Origin: Cytophagales bacterium
GTDB lineage: Bacteria > Bacteroidota > Bacteroidia > Cytophagales > Cyclobacteriaceae
Reading direction: 5' to 3'
DNA length: 6,506 nt
Assembly: GCA_003537495.1 (NCBI GenBank)
Contig: DPSB01000122.1
Coordinates: forward strand, 1-6,506
Part shown: one piece after another, positions 6,454-6,506 of the stretch
Position numbering within the stretch: position 1 is the stretch's first letter
Layout of the letters: each line of letters begins with the position of its first letter
Position numbers and translations under genes: made by a program
Notes under the pieces: model-generated
The model's database searches: none
What the model was told of the DNA's origin: nothing
The model's input: only the letters and a program-made list of their open reading frames with translations

Positions 6454-6506
6454 GCTATCCGTGCCGATTCTGCAAATTATTCGAATGCCCCTCCGGTGAT
6501 TATTAT
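6454..6506 (+). pseudogene. second, diverged copy of the EthD gene 3' end (fragment or start of a paralog tail, cut by the window edge)
   Basis: Bases 6454-6506 align without gaps to 6287-6339 inside the EthD gene with 47 of 53 identical, and match through the last base of the window. In the same frame it reads AIRADSANYSNAPPVII against AIRADFANYTNATPVII, with three amino-acid changes (F to S, T to S, T to P) and two silent changes. The rest of the domain, with the His56 segment, is not found upstream of this copy. What precedes it is the hairpin and unrelated sequence, so it is most likely a remnant of a tandem duplication. The frame is open back to an ATG at 6376 (MTSTLKPTHYRYQDAGSLSQ...), but that stretch translates the hairpin and resembles no protein I recognise. 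Confidence 0.6.

Overview
The window looks like a chromosomal segment of a Bacteroidota bacterium, possibly from the Cytophagales. The evidence is indirect. Start codons lack Shine-Dalgarno sequences and sit in A-rich leaders. A perfect match to the Bacteroidota -7 element TAnnTTTG precedes one gene. Secreted proteins end their signal peptides in the FA|Q or FS|Q style. The dipeptidyl-peptidase and the PVC-type cytochrome are of kinds I associate with this phylum. Base composition is moderate and looks even throughout, and I see no transposase, integrase, RNA gene or CRISPR array.

Left part (1-3536, minus strand): a two-gene unit read right to left. The first gene encodes a 1124-residue lipoprotein with a beta-propeller dehydrogenase-like domain, a long HEAT-repeat region and a C-terminal c-type cytochrome (PVC-type heme-binding CxxCH protein). 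Its stop overlaps the start of the second gene in a TAATG junction. The second gene is a FAD-dependent amine oxidase of the monomeric sarcosine oxidase / N-methyltryptophan oxidase family, and only its first 54 codons lie in the window. The overlap suggests translational coupling of an envelope electron-transfer dehydrogenase and a probably cytoplasmic flavoenzyme.

Middle (3537-3761): a 225-bp divergent intergenic region. It holds candidate promoters facing each way and a perfect 10-bp-arm palindrome that resembles a dispersed intergenic repeat.

Right part (3762-6506, plus strand): a complete secreted dipeptidyl-peptidase IV-like S9 peptidase with its catalytic triad and double-Glu motif, followed by a strong intrinsic terminator and a second, related palindrome. 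Next comes a small EthD-family protein with an unexpected signal peptide. The last 150 bases hold a GC-rich hairpin and a second, diverged copy (47/53 identical) of the 3' end of the EthD gene, running off the window edge.

The peptidase, the EthD protein and the left-hand operon show no obvious shared pathway. Most of the window is ordinary chromosomal coding sequence. The points most worth a second look are the duplicated EthD tail with its hairpin, the exported EthD protein, and the coupled cytochrome/flavoprotein pair. I did not find a convincing new multi-gene system.
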